Shown: in pieces, positions 35,268-47,201 of the stretch
Layout: every line of letters begins with the position of its first letter
Numbering within the stretch: position 1 is the stretch's first letter
From: Papio anubis
Taxonomy: Eukaryota; Chordata; Mammalia; Primates; Cercopithecidae
Assembly: GCF_008728515.1 (NCBI RefSeq)
Contig: NC_044991.1
Coordinates: forward strand, 38,706,968 to 38,770,967
Length of the DNA stretch: 64,000 nt
Direction: 5' to 3'
The notes under the pieces: model-generated
Seen by the model: only the letters and a program-made list of their open reading frames with translations
Databases searched by the model: none
What the model was told of the DNA's origin: nothing
Made by a program: the position numbers and the translations under genes

Positions 35268-35550
35268 AGCCTGGGCACGGTGACCCGCTCCTGTAATCCC
35301 AGCACTTTGGGAGGCCGAGGGGAAAGGATCACTTAAGTCCCCAAGTTCCAGAACAGTCTGAGCAACATAACAAGATCCAGCCTCCAGAAAAATAATTAAA
35401 AAATTAGCCAGGTGTGGTGGTGTGCCCCAGGAGTCTCAGCTACTTGGGGAGGCTGAGGCGGGAGGATTGCTTGAGCTCAGGAGATGAAGGCTGCAGTGAG
35501 CTATGATCACACCACTGTACCGCAGCCTGGGCGACAGAGTAAAACCCTTT
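35268..35550 (+). mobile_element. Alu, old (AluJ-like)
   Basis: Sense Alu (GCCTGGGCACGGTGACCC ... GCCTGGGCGACAGAGTAAAA) with an eroded tail and diverged middle linker. Confidence 0.9.
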
Positions 35551-35719
35551 CTTCCTTCTCCCCTCCAAAACAAATTATGCAAAGATGTATGTATTTATTC
35601 TAGAAAGTGCTCAGGATGCACTATCGAGAGAGGAAATCAGGGTATCCAAGCCCTTTCAATTTCCGCCACATCTCTCAGTTTCTTTCGTGGCAAAACTTCT
35701 TAAAGGGCTGTGCACACTG

Positions 35720-36870
35720 CATTTCAGTGCTTCTCATTCAGCTGGCAAATTTCTGTAGCCTAACTTCCACACCCACTGATCTCTTGAATCGCCTGTCAAG
35801 GGCACCAGTGATTTCCATCCACACCAATCCAAGAATGAGTGAGTGGTTGTCCGTCATCCTGTTCCATTTCTTGGTAGCATCTGAAAGGAGATCGTCTGCC
35901 CCACTTCATAAAACCCTCTCTTCTGACTTCTGAGAGGCCACACCCCTGGCTTCCTTCTTGCCCCCAGCTTCTCCTTCTCCACCTCCTTTGCCTCCTCCAC
36001 TCCTTCAGTTCATCCTCTCATTATTGGGCCATCTTTATTGCCTATGTTTTCTCCCTAGGTGACCTCATCCTGACCGATTGCTATAAACACCAAATACGTG
36101 ATAATGACCCCCAATTTACACATCCATGCCACACCTCTCTCCAGCCCCAGATTAATATATCGGGCCTCTGCACCTGGAAGTCTAAATGTCTATCAGAACG
36201 AATTCTTCATTCTTACTTCCTAGCCTCCTTAAAAAAAAAAAAAACCTGGGCTTTGTCATTTCAGTCAACTGTACCACTCCCTGCCCAGTCAAGCCCAGAA
36301 TCTGGAAATCAATAAGGAACACTCCCTTTTCCTCACTCCCATATTCATCAGACTTTGTGACTCAAGTATTTCATCAGTCATCGATTCTTTCCTCTCTACT
36401 GCGCCCTCCCTAGGTCATTTTCACTTCAACCTCTGAACTGGTTTCCTTGATACTATGGGAGCATGTCACTGCACTTCTTAAAATCTTTACTTACTTCTCA
36501 AAACGCTTAAGAAAAAAATGAAAGTTTCCTTTTACTTTGCAATTCCTGGCCTTTTCTTGTTTTTCCAAGTTGTCCTGTGTCCTGTCTGTGCCCCACCTCA
36601 CTGGCCTTTCATTTGCACACAGCCATCTCCTTCCCTCTCCCAGAGCCTTTGCCCTGAATGTTCTTTGGACCAGGAATGCCTTTCTCTTCACTCCTTTGCT
36701 GGCCCCTTTTATCCTGCAGATACCAGCTTTTAAATATCACCTCCTCCAAGCAATCCTCCCTGCCTGCCCCTGCCCGACTTTCTCTCACATGACCCTGTTT
36801 ATGTTCTTTAAACCTCTAAGCAGTCTGTGATTATCTTGTTTATACATTTATTACTCATTTATTATGTAAC
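35720..36870 (+). repeat. L2 LINE, long fragment
   Basis: Over 1.1 kb of L2 3' wording, for example CACCAGTGATTTCCATCC and CTCATCCTGACCGATTGC, then TCCCAGAGCCTTTGCCCT and the L2 end near 36850. A poly-A stretch of 13 bases interrupts it at 36231. Confidence 0.65.
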
Positions 36871-37655
36871 ACACACCTGTTTCTAGCAGTCACTTGACAC
36901 CACTCCTCACACCTGACACCTTCCCTGGTATCTGGTGTCTCATTTTCCAGAGATTTAAAATGCCGACGGCTGATTTCTCCCCACGCAGACACCCTCAGGT
37001 CTTGCCCACTCGCCTCTTCTCCCCAGCACAAAGCAACCCTCAGCTCATCTGTGCAGGTGACACTCCCTCCAAACATCAATTTTCAGTTGCAAAACGCCTC
37101 CAGTGGCCTGAACGTGGTTCTTATCTCGTCGAAACCAATGTACACGTAGCATACACTTCATGGTGAAAAGTAAGATTCATTCACAGCCCATTCATTTGGA
37201 AGGAACGGACCCCCAGGATCTGAAGGGATGTCACGTTATTGCTTAGATGCATTTTTATAGATTCAGCGAGAAGTCACCAGAAAATGAATCAACTTTAATG
37301 AAATATTGTAGTCAGATTGAATTAAGTCCAGCACTTTCTAAACAGGTCTATGTATGCTGTTTCTAATTCTTTTAGATCTTTTCAATTTTTTACTCATCAA
37401 AAGCCCTTCTGTTGCAATATTCAAAACAGGTTCTCTTTGGCCATTTTGCAGAGATGCCTGTAGGATGAGATTCCTTGCTTTTGTTGACATTTCAAGTTTG
37501 CTCTGTTGGCGTTCAGACACAGGACTCACCAGGCGTTCTCCCCGGTCAACCCAGTGGGCTCTAGGAGGCCTCTGTGCGCCCCACCTACTGTTCCTTGTGC
37601 ATTTTTGATCTGATTGAGTTTGGATCATCAAGCCTTGGCCTAATGCTCTTCAGGA

Positions 37656-37679
37656 CCCCTTCCCCCCACCCCCCTCCCC
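37656..37679 (-). other. G-quadruplex candidate on transcript strand
   Basis: The transcript strand has four G runs of 4, 6, 6 and 4, separated by single A, T and AA. Confidence 0.7.
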
Positions 37680-38350
37680 AGTGTGGTGAGCCTCTCCATG
37701 TGGCCCCATAGTTACATGTCAAGGGTCTGCATCCCTCCAGCCTGAGAGAGCTCCAGGTCAGGCCAGCTCTGGTTTTGTATGACATGTTTCCCTGGTGTAG
37801 AAGAGGTGCTTAGGAGGCATCCAGACATTGGAAGTCACTCAGCTTTCCTCGCCCTTTCACCTAGGACGCTGTGCACCTTCTCCCCTTTCCTCCTGAGCAC
37901 ACCTCACCCGCTGTCCTCTGAGGATCTTGTTCTGTGGCTGATCTAGGTTTGTTTCTTCCCTTCCCAAGCTTCCATTTTGAATCATTTTCAACGGATCCCT
38001 GATTCTCACCAAAGACGGTTCCTTCTCAGATGTGAGGACTGCTCCTCTCCTCACCTGGGTGCACCATTTGCTCAGGTTTCCTGAGCACAGCCGTGAACAG
38101 CAAAAGCTGTTCTCCAGCCCCACCAGGAAGAGTTTCCAGGTTGCAATCCCACGGTCTCTTTTCTCTCCCAAAGTCACAGCTTTGGACTCAAAAGAAGAAA
38201 CCAAACCATCGCTCTGCATTCTTTAGTTTTCTTGTTGGGTCTTCAGACTCCCTGGAGGCACATTCCAAATTCCTTCCAGCAACATTATGGGCCTTGCTCT
38301 GTGAGTCGAGCGTACATCCTAATAGCTGGGCCTCTGACACTTTTTTCTTC

Positions 38351-38642
38351 TTTTTTTTTTGAGACGGAGTCTCGCTCTATCGCCCAGGCTGGAGTGCAGT
38401 GGCACAATCTTGGCTCACAGCAACCTCCGCCTCCAGGGTTCAAGCTATTCCCCAGCCTCAGCCTCCAGAGCAGCTGGGACTACAGGCGTGCATCACCACA
38501 CCTGCCTAATTTCTGTATTTTTAGTAGAGACGGATTTTCACCATATTGGCCAGACTGGTCGCAAACTCCTAACCTCAAGTGATCCACCTGCCTCAGCCTC
38601 CCAAAGAGCTGGGATTACAGGCTTGAGCCACCATGCCCGGCC
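38351..38642 (-). mobile_element. Alu (AluS-like)
   Basis: Full-length reverse Alu from the T run at 38351 to CATGCCCGGCC. Confidence 0.95.
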
Positions 38643-41233
38643 GATGCTTCCTATTTCAATGTCTTTTAGCGCATAGGCACCTAACCGAAAAGTACTCACC
38701 ACTATTCCCCTGCCTCTTCCCTGCTAAGGGAACCCCAACCACTAGGTCGAGGCAGCATATGGAGCCCTTCTGATCTCAAACAGGGTGCGCCTTGCCCCTA
38801 GGCCCTGAGGATGAATCATGGTTGGTCTAAAGTGGTCATTCTAATCTCCCTGGCTGCTCAGTGGTCAAGGCAGACCCTGTAGTGACCAAAGAGATGCAAG
38901 GTGGAAGTGTGCCAAAAATAACAACAGTGCCCCCTTCTTCCTCCCTCCTGCCTTCAGGATGAACTTGGTGGCTGGGACTGCAGCAACCATCTTGGGACCA
39001 TTAAGCAAAGGCCAGGGGAAATGCAGAGCCACGGCACCACGTATATCCGGGGCACCGATATGTAAGAAAAACACACCACTATGTTTTCAATACGCTGTAG
39101 CTGGTTCTTCTAGTACCTGCTACTAAAATCATTCCTGACTAACTGTCAACTGCCATTTTTTGACTGAATGTGACTTCCTGCAGAAGGCTGCTTCAGGAAT
39201 GGTGAAAGAATATGAGCTGTATGACAGGGGTCCTTTGTCCTGGTGTATTTGTATTTGACAAAGCTCACTTCCTCCTAAAGAGTACTGTAGTTTCAAAATA
39301 AACACAATTAAAATTTGTTTCCTTTTGAGGATTTTGGGGATTGAACTGGTTACCTGCCTTGAAATCTCTAGGCCATGCTGGAATGTTTTATAACAAGGAA
39401 TGGAACTCTCTCTTAAAGGTATTTTCAAAATGTTACTGTGCTTTAATTGCACAGACCGAAGACTCTGATTTTAAAGAGAGAAATCAGCACCTAGATGCAC
39501 CATTTCAGCAAAATGAATAGTCATGATTGGCTTGGTAAGAAGATAGAATAAGTGAACAGTAAAAAATTCTTAAACTTCCATATATTTTTCATCCACTAAA
39601 TGAGAAGTTGAAATCCCTGGGAGTCCCAAGGTAGATAAGGGCCAGTGGCACAGACTTTAATTTCTCAGCCTCACTCATGTGCAAAATGCTCTTCATCAGA
39701 CCATGTGTGTAATAACAAGTTACACGACAGGCCAGCGCTTTGGGAAGAATGGAGCTCTGGTGCCACCAAGGCCTCCCAGGCCAGTTCTTCCCTGGAATCC
39801 ACAACTGTGCATGACTTATGATTCCAACATCCCCCAGATAGATCAAGACACTCCTGGGGATTCGCAACTCATGTATCCATGGCCCTCCCAGCCTCTCACT
39901 CCTAACTGGATGCGAGGGAGCCTCGATGCTCAGGGCAAGGGCTCTGATGACTTATGCCTTCCAGAATCTAGACCCTTCTGCTGAAGGCTTGGGCACCTAC
40001 CCTAGGATGGGGTTACCTAACATCATTGGAAAAGTCTTAGGAATGAAGATGAAATAGACACTCCTTTCCTTGCTCCAAACCATCTGAACTATCCCGAGAT
40101 GTTTTGAGGATACGGAGTGAAATGGGCTGATGGTGAAGCCTGCTTTCTTCACTTGCCACGGCTTTCATACAGCACTGCCACGGAGGTAGTAGAAAAGACG
40201 GCTCCCTCCAAGGCTGACAGCAAATCATCCGGGGTAGCCTTTCCTAACACGTTTCTGCACAACAGCAGCAGACACATTTCTGAGATCAACTGTGATCATG
40301 ACTTGTTTGTCTTTTGGGGAGTGTCATTAGCAAAGACTAGCAACACTGAGCAATGCTGAAGCACCTACTGTTTGCTAAGGCGGAGCAGTGGTTGTGCGAA
40401 CTATGCCATCGGCTTCTGGAAGTTTTCTTGTGCGGCGCTTTATCCCCAAGGACATGGGGGAAAAATGCTCCACATTGCATTTGGCAGCCACCTCCAGGAT
40501 GATATAACAAGGAGGCTCTCTGATCTGGGGTGCTCCTTTCAGCCTATTGCTCACGATCATTCAAAGAAGATCTCCTTCTTATTTTCTCCTAGCTGTCTCT
40601 CCTTCTCTTCCTTCTTGCACAGAGGAGAGAGAGTTAGCAAAAGTATCTTAATACCCTGACACAGCACGTAACATGTATCATCAATGTGATGGGTTCTCCA
40701 CCTCCCGCTAATCCTGAAAATCAGAGACGTCCTCAGACACAGAGAGGCCCACTCCAACAAAAGAGTTAGCAGTCATTTTGAGGAAAGTGAAGCCTGGTGG
40801 ACTCTACTTTTTCTGGCTCATTCCTAGCTTTCAGTAATAGGGAAATTTTCTACCTACGCATATTCCTAAGATGTTATTTCACATTTCTTACCTCTGTAGA
40901 TCAAATATTAGAAAATATGCAACGAAAATGCACAATACACTCAACTTCCATTTCCATTTCAAACATGTTCAACTTGCTCAGAACCCATCTCAAAAACGAG
41001 GATTTGAACAGTTGGCCCAAATGAAAATGTCTTCCCATATATTTAATTTGGGCAACAGTTTCTGTCTATCAAAATAAAAAATCCCCAACAATACCAATTT
41101 TCAGAGCTCTAAGATCTTTTGAAAGTCAGGAGGAACTTTAATGGGTTAATGGTCACTGAAGTGCCTGGGTCCTAATTCTTAAAATAAACACGGGAGCTTG
41201 GTTTGGACACAATTTTAAAAGATCAGTCAAATC

Positions 41234-41531
41234 TTTTTTTTTTTTTTTGGAGACGGAGTCTCGCTCTATTGCCCAGGCTGGAGTGCAGTGGTGCGATCTC
41301 GGCTCACTGCAAGCTCCACCTCCCCGGTTCATGCCATTCTCCTGCCTCAGCCTCTGGAGTAGCTGGGACCACAGGCGCCTGCAACTACGCCCGGCTAATT
41401 TTTCTTGTATTTTTAGTAGAGATAGGGTTTCGCCGTGTAAGCCAGGAAGGTCTCCATCTCCTGACCTCGTGATCCGCCTGCCTTGGCCTCCCAAAGTGCT
41501 GGGATTACAGGTGTGAGCCACTGCGCCGGGC
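41234..41531 (-). mobile_element. Alu (AluY-like), member of adjacent pair
   Basis: Reverse Alu with CAAGCTCCACCTCCCCGGTT and GACCTCGTGATCCGCCTG, features of the Y group. It directly abuts the TTTC tail of the next Alu. Confidence 0.93.
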
Positions 41532-41839
41532 CTTTCTTTTCTTTCTTTCTTTCTTTCTTTTTTTTTTTTAGATGGAGTCTCGCTCTGTTGCCCAGGCTGG
41601 AGTGCAGTGGCATGATCTCGGCTCACTGCAAGCTCCGCCTCCCAGGTTCAGGCCATTCTCCTGCCTCACCCTCTTGAGTAGCTGGGGCTACAGGCACCCG
41701 CCAGCGCATCTGGCTAATTTTTTGTATTTTTGGTTTCACCGTGTTAGCCAGGATGATCTCGATCTCCTGACCTCATGATCCACCCGCCTGGGCCTCTCAA
41801 ACTGCTGGGATTAGGGGCATGAGCCACTGCACCCGGTCA
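41532..41839 (-). mobile_element. Alu (AluY-like), member of adjacent pair, with internal deletion
   Basis: Reverse Alu preceded by a TTTC-expanded tail. It lacks about 20 bp after GTATTTTTGG. The pair shares one outer target duplication, AAAAGATCAGTCAAATC at 41217 and AAAAGATCAGTCAGATC at 41840. Confidence 0.93.
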
Positions 41840-42174
41840 AAAGATCAGTCAGATCTTCACTCTGCCCTAGCACATGGCTGACTGTAGAAAGACACAGCTA
41901 AGCCATGATGTCCAGACATAGGATGATAAAGACATTTAGATATTAGGATCTCAAATGGAACCCCGTCACTCTAGCCCAAGAGAAAAGGTCTTTACTCTGT
42001 GAAAATGAATTTAATTTCTCTCCTGGGGTGTGCAGAGGGTTCCCAGGAAATTCTCCTCATTATAAGCTGTCATGACATTTCTCTTTCTTTCTTGAATCCT
42101 AACTCTGGTCTTCAATATATTTGGCTCTACAACACAACATTCGGAAATGAGAAGGGGGAAAAAGAGGTACTTAC

Positions 42175-42200
42175 CAGGAAACTTTTTCATCATAAATGAA
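42175..42200 (-). CDS. SLC24A3: SLC24A3 26-nt microexon
   Basis: This exon is only 26 nt long. It encodes FIYDEKVS plus the first two bases of a Trp codon completed by the next exon. It is bounded by TTTTTTCACAG upstream and CTG|GTAAGT downstream, both strong. Identity follows from the expected NCKX3 order ...ALIV-FIYDEKVSW-WESLV... and from perfect phase agreement on both sides. It forms the short polar turn between two membrane helices. In the transcript an 11-unit GU repeat ends 31 nt before the exon. Because 26 is not a multiple of three, skipping shifts the frame: the following 54-nt exon would be read as 18 wrong codons, and a TAA appears at the second codon of the exon after that. Confidence 0.93.
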
Positions 42201-42231
42201 CTGTGAAAAAATAAAAAGAATAGAAGATTAG

Positions 42232-42253
42232 ACACACACACACACACACACAC
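42232..42253 (-). promoter_or_regulatory. GU repeat upstream of microexon acceptor
   Basis: Twenty-two bases of AC on plus, (GU)11 in the transcript. A 31-nt gap containing U-rich TCTTTTTATTTTTTCACAG separates it from the microexon. UG repeats are known binding sites for TDP-43 and CELF proteins; regulation here is inference. Confidence 0.6.
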
Positions 42254-43030
42254 ACCATACTCTTTAAGGCTGCACACAGTGTCCACCTTGTTCCTGGCAT
42301 CCTGGCATGGTATAATCAGGACTGGGTTGTCCTGAGACCTGGAGTCCCTGTGAGTAAACTCCCCTCTGTACTGGTTTTGCCTTTGGCCAGTGTTAGTGGA
42401 AGGAGGTGTTCGCAGATCAGGGTGGGCACGTGTGGAAAGGAGCAGCCTCAGGTAATTCCCTTCTTCCTGCAATTTCTGTACAACATCAGAGTGACAGGCA
42501 AGTGTGACTAACCTGCTTTGTAAAGCAAGGCTCATTGTAGAATCTTAGATCTGCAAGGGGATGTAGGAGCTCAGCAGGTACTTCCAAGTATTAGTCTCTG
42601 TAAGATTTCTGCATGTCTGTGCATCTTCAGTTTTTATGCAAGTGCTTGGACTTCTATGGGCTCCATTTTTTCTTTTAATAGATTTTTTTTGGTTTCCATA
42701 AAATAATTTATTTTCAAAGGAAACTTCACATCACAACCAGAAGTAGGGGCTCAACACCCCTTGCCATCACCCTGAAAAATAAGTGCAATCACAACAAATG
42801 GTGTTTGCAAATCCCAGTTGGACACTGTCGGCTGCCCAAGCCCTGGGCATGGTCTGCCCTTTCAGTAAGGAAGATTATTAGGGGTCAGAAGCAGTCAAAG
42901 GCACACTAGCATCCCACTGAGGTTTACTCATCAGTTGGGACTTGAAAGAGAATACAGAGAGAATACATGGCAGGATTTAATCTACTTAAGTCCTGGTCTA
43001 CATACCATCTGAAATCATTTCCCACCTTGT

Positions 43031-43052
43031 GGGGTGGGGGAGGGGGAGGGGG
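43031..43052 (+). other. G-quadruplex candidate
   Basis: Four G runs of 4, 5, 5 and 5 separated by single T, A and A on plus, which is the transcription template strand for SLC24A3. Confidence 0.75.
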
Positions 43053-44567
43053 AATCTAGTGTAATCCTTTGATTATACAGGGAAACTGAGTCACAGAGAA
43101 CGTAAGTAATTTTCCTGGGGTTGCTCCATCTGCTGCAGAATTGGCTCGAAAACTCAGCCCCAGCTCCGAATTTGGTGTCCTTTTCAGGACACACATGGCT
43201 AATGACATGTTGCCGAAACCGAACGAGTACACCTGTATCTCATAGAAGCAGGAGGCTGAGGACATGGTTCGTAGCTCTTTCTTCCCACACTCCTGAAGGA
43301 CAACTGCTTTGAGTATGGTCATTTCAGAGTGCTCTTTCCTTTAGAGGCAGCAGCCCTCTGCAGACTGAGGCAGACACTTGCAGGACACTCTGGGTGTCAA
43401 CCGCCATCACAGCTTGGAGATGGGAAACTTAGTTAACAAAGTGGGCATGGCATCAGCCCTCAGCCAGGGCAGGAACCACCAGCTGGGTAGAGACGTGGAG
43501 AACACCTCAGGGCATAGGTCACAAAGCGCATAAAAGGAACTCTTTCCAATTATCTTGAAGGTCAAAATGAGGATGAGGAGGAAGGAGCTGTGCTCATTTG
43601 TAACTCATTCTTCCTAACAAGCCATTGGAAACATGAGCTTCATCATTTTTGTTACTTTCATCTTTGTTATCAGATTCAACAAGTTGACATTGGGATGACA
43701 ATGTCAAACTAGAATGGGCAGAGAATTAAAGAAATATAGGCAACAATCTCATAATCCACGTTGAATGGCATGGAAGCCATCTCCTAGAAGGCACTGACAG
43801 CTCTTTTGTATAACCCCCTTTCTTTTTATGAAAAAAGATTGTTGTCAAAAAATCATGGAGCAGATCAAATTATTTAAGATAGAAAACATTTTCTATTAAT
43901 TGAAGTTAATTCAATATCAGTCCTTGCAGCAGGCTGGAACAATCAATTTGTAGCCACTTAAGAGAACAGAAGATACTGAGAAAGAGTTTATTAGACCAGG
44001 CCAATTTAATTTTCTCCTATCAGGGAAGGCAGGCAATACCGTAGAATATGAAAGCAGCTTTCAGAAAGCCCTGATTCTGTGTGATCCTCCCCATAGCTGG
44101 GGCACAGATTCTGCAAAGGAAAAGCTTGAAGATCACTCACCCTGGAAGAAAGTGAACTTCCTGTCTGCTAACAGTGGGCCCCGAGATTCATAGGACTTTA
44201 GCTACTGATCATTTCAATGATCATAGCAAAGAAAAAATGAGATTGGGCTTAATTGTATGAGAGACCCCAAATAGGCACACCATAATCAGAGAAACAGAAA
44301 CAGTGGGCAAATCCGGGTGAGACTGGACAAAATACGCTATTAGGGACAGAGCTTCATGACCCTGGAGTCAAGAGAATGGTTATGGCTTGGGGAGCTGTGG
44401 TTGGGGATATGGTTCAGGGAGGCAGACAGGGAGAGAGAAATGCAGGTGATCTCACTACAAGTACTAACTAATGGTGGAGATCTGGAAACATGCAAATAAC
44501 TGATACAGTTTCCCCTTTGATCTCTGCCTGGTGTGAAGATGCCCCATCACTCAGAATGCATAAGGGT

Positions 44568-44606
44568 AGAGGAGGAGAAAGGAGGAGGAGGAGGAGGAGG
44601 CGGCGT
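44568..44606. repeat. GGA/GAG purine microsatellite
   Basis: Short run of GGA units in an interrupted purine stretch. Confidence 0.85.
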
Positions 44607-44749
44607 CCACAAAGCCAGGTCTTCTTTACCCTGTGGCTGACGGCAAACATCATTCTGGTTTATCCCTCTCCTTTAAGAGGATTGTGCGGAGGAATGAGAG
44701 GACTCAGAAAAGAACAACGAAATGAACAAAAGGGACTAGAAAATCTAAA

Positions 44750-44906
44750 TTGGCTTGTCACAGTGGCTCATGCCTGTAATCCTAGCACCTTGGGAGATCA
44801 AGGGGGGAGAATCACTTGAACCAGGAGTTTGAGGCTGCAGTGAGCTATGATCCGACCACTGCATTCCAGCCTTGGGGAGACAGCAAGACCCTGTCTCTAA
44901 AAACAC
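44750..44906 (+). mobile_element. FRAM (free right Alu monomer)
   Basis: Single Alu-like arm: CACAGTGGCTCATGCCTG joined directly to GGCTGCAGTGAGCTATGATC and ending CAAGACCCTGTCTC, about 155 bp. Confidence 0.8.
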
Positions 44907-45393
44907 TGTAAACAGAAGCAGGGCTTCCTCATCGTGAGAAAGGAGGTGGAGATGAGCTATGAACTGCCTGTGAGCATTCCGTGCTGTTATTTGGAGAACA
45001 AACAGCTGGTCATCGCCTCTTTGGAAGACTGGAAATGAGGACTGGTACTGTTTGCAGAACGTTCCATCGGGAGGGTACCTTGCTGGACCATCTTGATGGA
45101 GCATTTGAATTGCTCTCTCGGAAAACTCTTCAAACAACAAGGATGAGGTTCCTTTCACTCGAGTTTGCTGAAGGTTAGGAAATGAATTTGTTATTCCTTA
45201 AAGATTTCATGTTATTCAATACACTTAATATACCCGTTGTATATCCCTCTGTAGTTTATGCTCTACTGGCTGAGAGTAAAAGAAATCAAAGCAACATCCC
45301 CCATTCCTTAGATCAGTATTATCAGTGTAGAAGAAAACTTGAAATCATTTCTTTCTAGACCAGAAGTTGCACCCACAGTTCCCCCCAATGACC

Positions 45394-45407
45394 ACTAGGT
45401 GGTGCTC
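45394..45407 (+). promoter_or_regulatory. CTCF-like motif
   Basis: CCACTAGGTGGTGC matches 13 of 14 positions of the forward CTCF core, opposite in orientation to those at 17098 and 21364. The start is accurate to a base or two. Confidence 0.45.
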
Positions 45408-47201
45408 ACGTTCCAGTCCTCCTTCCATGTCCAGCCTGCCAAGGTAGTGAAGTTGAAATGAAGTCAGTTCAAGTCCATTTTCGCAGCTCTATTAAATCTC
45501 CCGGAAGGAAGGGAAGCACCTCAAGGCAGGCAGCCTACTGAAGGCGGCTTCAGCCGCTGCTGTCATGGGGCAAGGTGGTGTTCCAGGGGCAGGTCCTGCC
45601 TGGTGCTCTGTCCTGTGGTCAACACTCAGTCCTCACGATGAGTTGCACTTGAGGGACCTCCTGTTGTGGGTTTTGGAACTGACTCAGCTTCTTCCCCATC
45701 AGATTTGTGAAAGCAAGCCATGGGTAAGCAGCTCTTCTCTCTGTGCCCTGTTGGTTCTGTTTGGGGGCCAGGCACTGTGATAGCCCAGAGACCACCAAGG
45801 GTGATCCTGATAGTTGGGTCTCAGATCTGCTGAGCACCAGCTGGTCAGGGGGCCTCTGCCCTCTGACCCACATGTGCTTCATCCAAAGTCACCCTTGGCT
45901 TCACCCTAAGGTTTCCACGTGTTCTGCCGCTGAGCGAAATGTTAAACAGGAATGAATTTGAAAAAAGCACTCATTTCCTCCAGGCTTCAGAGAAACGGCT
46001 GGGTACCATGGAAACCGGCATTTCATTCCTGGTTTCTGCTCCAGAATTCTTCCAAGCAAGACCGGCTTACAGCAGGCTGGCGAATCCCTGGATATCAGAA
46101 CAACCCAGATAGCTGCCAAGGGAATGGAGTGCTCAACATGGAGAAGCAGGGGAGGAAGAGCCAGGACCCCCTGGTATATGCGGGAGAAAAGAGGCTGGCT
46201 GAGCTGGGAGGCAGGTGGCTGTCTCAACATCGCCATGTCAGCCCCTGGGTTTGCTTACTGTAAATTGTAACCATGAAGCAGGAGAGGCCGCACTGCTGAA
46301 GCCAAGACTTCATAGCATGTATTGTAATCACGGGCACCATGAGAATTTTAAGCAGCGAAAATAATAGGAGAAAATCAACATCATCATTTTCTTTCAAGAG
46401 ACTGAAACCTGACACTCTTTCCTTCCTTGCTGTAAAGAAAACAGTCCCCCGTAGATTTTTCCCACTCAATATCACGGGAATTCCCTTGAGTGGGTGTAGT
46501 TCTCACTTCTTCAGCTCTCGGGTGGGGGTACAGACAGCTTAGCTAAGGCCATGGTGATTTCAACTGAGGAGAGGGATCCGATGGAATACATTGCAAAGCT
46601 GGCTGTTAGGCACCAATATCGCTTATATTTCAAAGTTAAGCAGGAATTCCTACTTCAGGATATCTTGTAGGCTGGCTTGATTGATGAAGGCTGTGGTTGC
46701 AGGAGGGCAGGGAATAAATGACCTAAGGGCAGGGCTTTAGCAGAGCTAATCATGTTGTATAAATACATAAAGGCAGGCTACAGGGAAGAAAAAAGGATAA
46801 GTACTGAGGATAAAGGAGACGGGGGTAGTTCAACCAAAAAGACTATGTTTGTTAGGCAGGGAAAACCGAAATTAAACACGTAGCTAAAGTTTCCAAGTTG
46901 TTCTTGTTAGAGATGAGAGGCTCCTCCCTGGGGTCTCCAGGCCAGCGGATGCACTTCTCTGTTCAAGCAGCAAATGCGAGTGTAACCGGTCTCCTAGTTT
47001 ACCCAGTGTCATTAAAGCAGGCCTTTCCTTCCTCCTGTCGACAGCAGGCGACCTTTGTAAGACCATAGTTGATTTGTTTAAGGATCTTAAAATTCTGGCA
47101 AAGTGAGGATCTTCTAGCTACCATAGTTATTCCGACTTTGCCAGAAAGAGAGCTGAAATGTAATGAAGGCACAATGAGCTGAAGGACCTCAAGTTTTCTA
47201 G

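Larger units (their letters stand above)
34306..42174 (-). other. Intron 3' of the microexon (content note)
   Basis: 7.9 kb. Contains one old Alu, a long L2 region, an AluS, two adjacent AluY-like elements and a G-quadruplex candidate. 34310-35260, 36870-38340 and 38650-41210 have no recognisable repeats or exons. Confidence 0.8.

Noticed and set aside
41203..41778. Several 60-150 aa frames with 'SRSVAQAGVQW' type sequence
   Set aside because: Translated Alu; the same pattern occurs in every Alu here.
42011..42535. 174-aa minus frame
   Set aside because: Contains the microexon by chance in another context; no family match, and runs through a CA repeat. Expected by chance in 64 kb.
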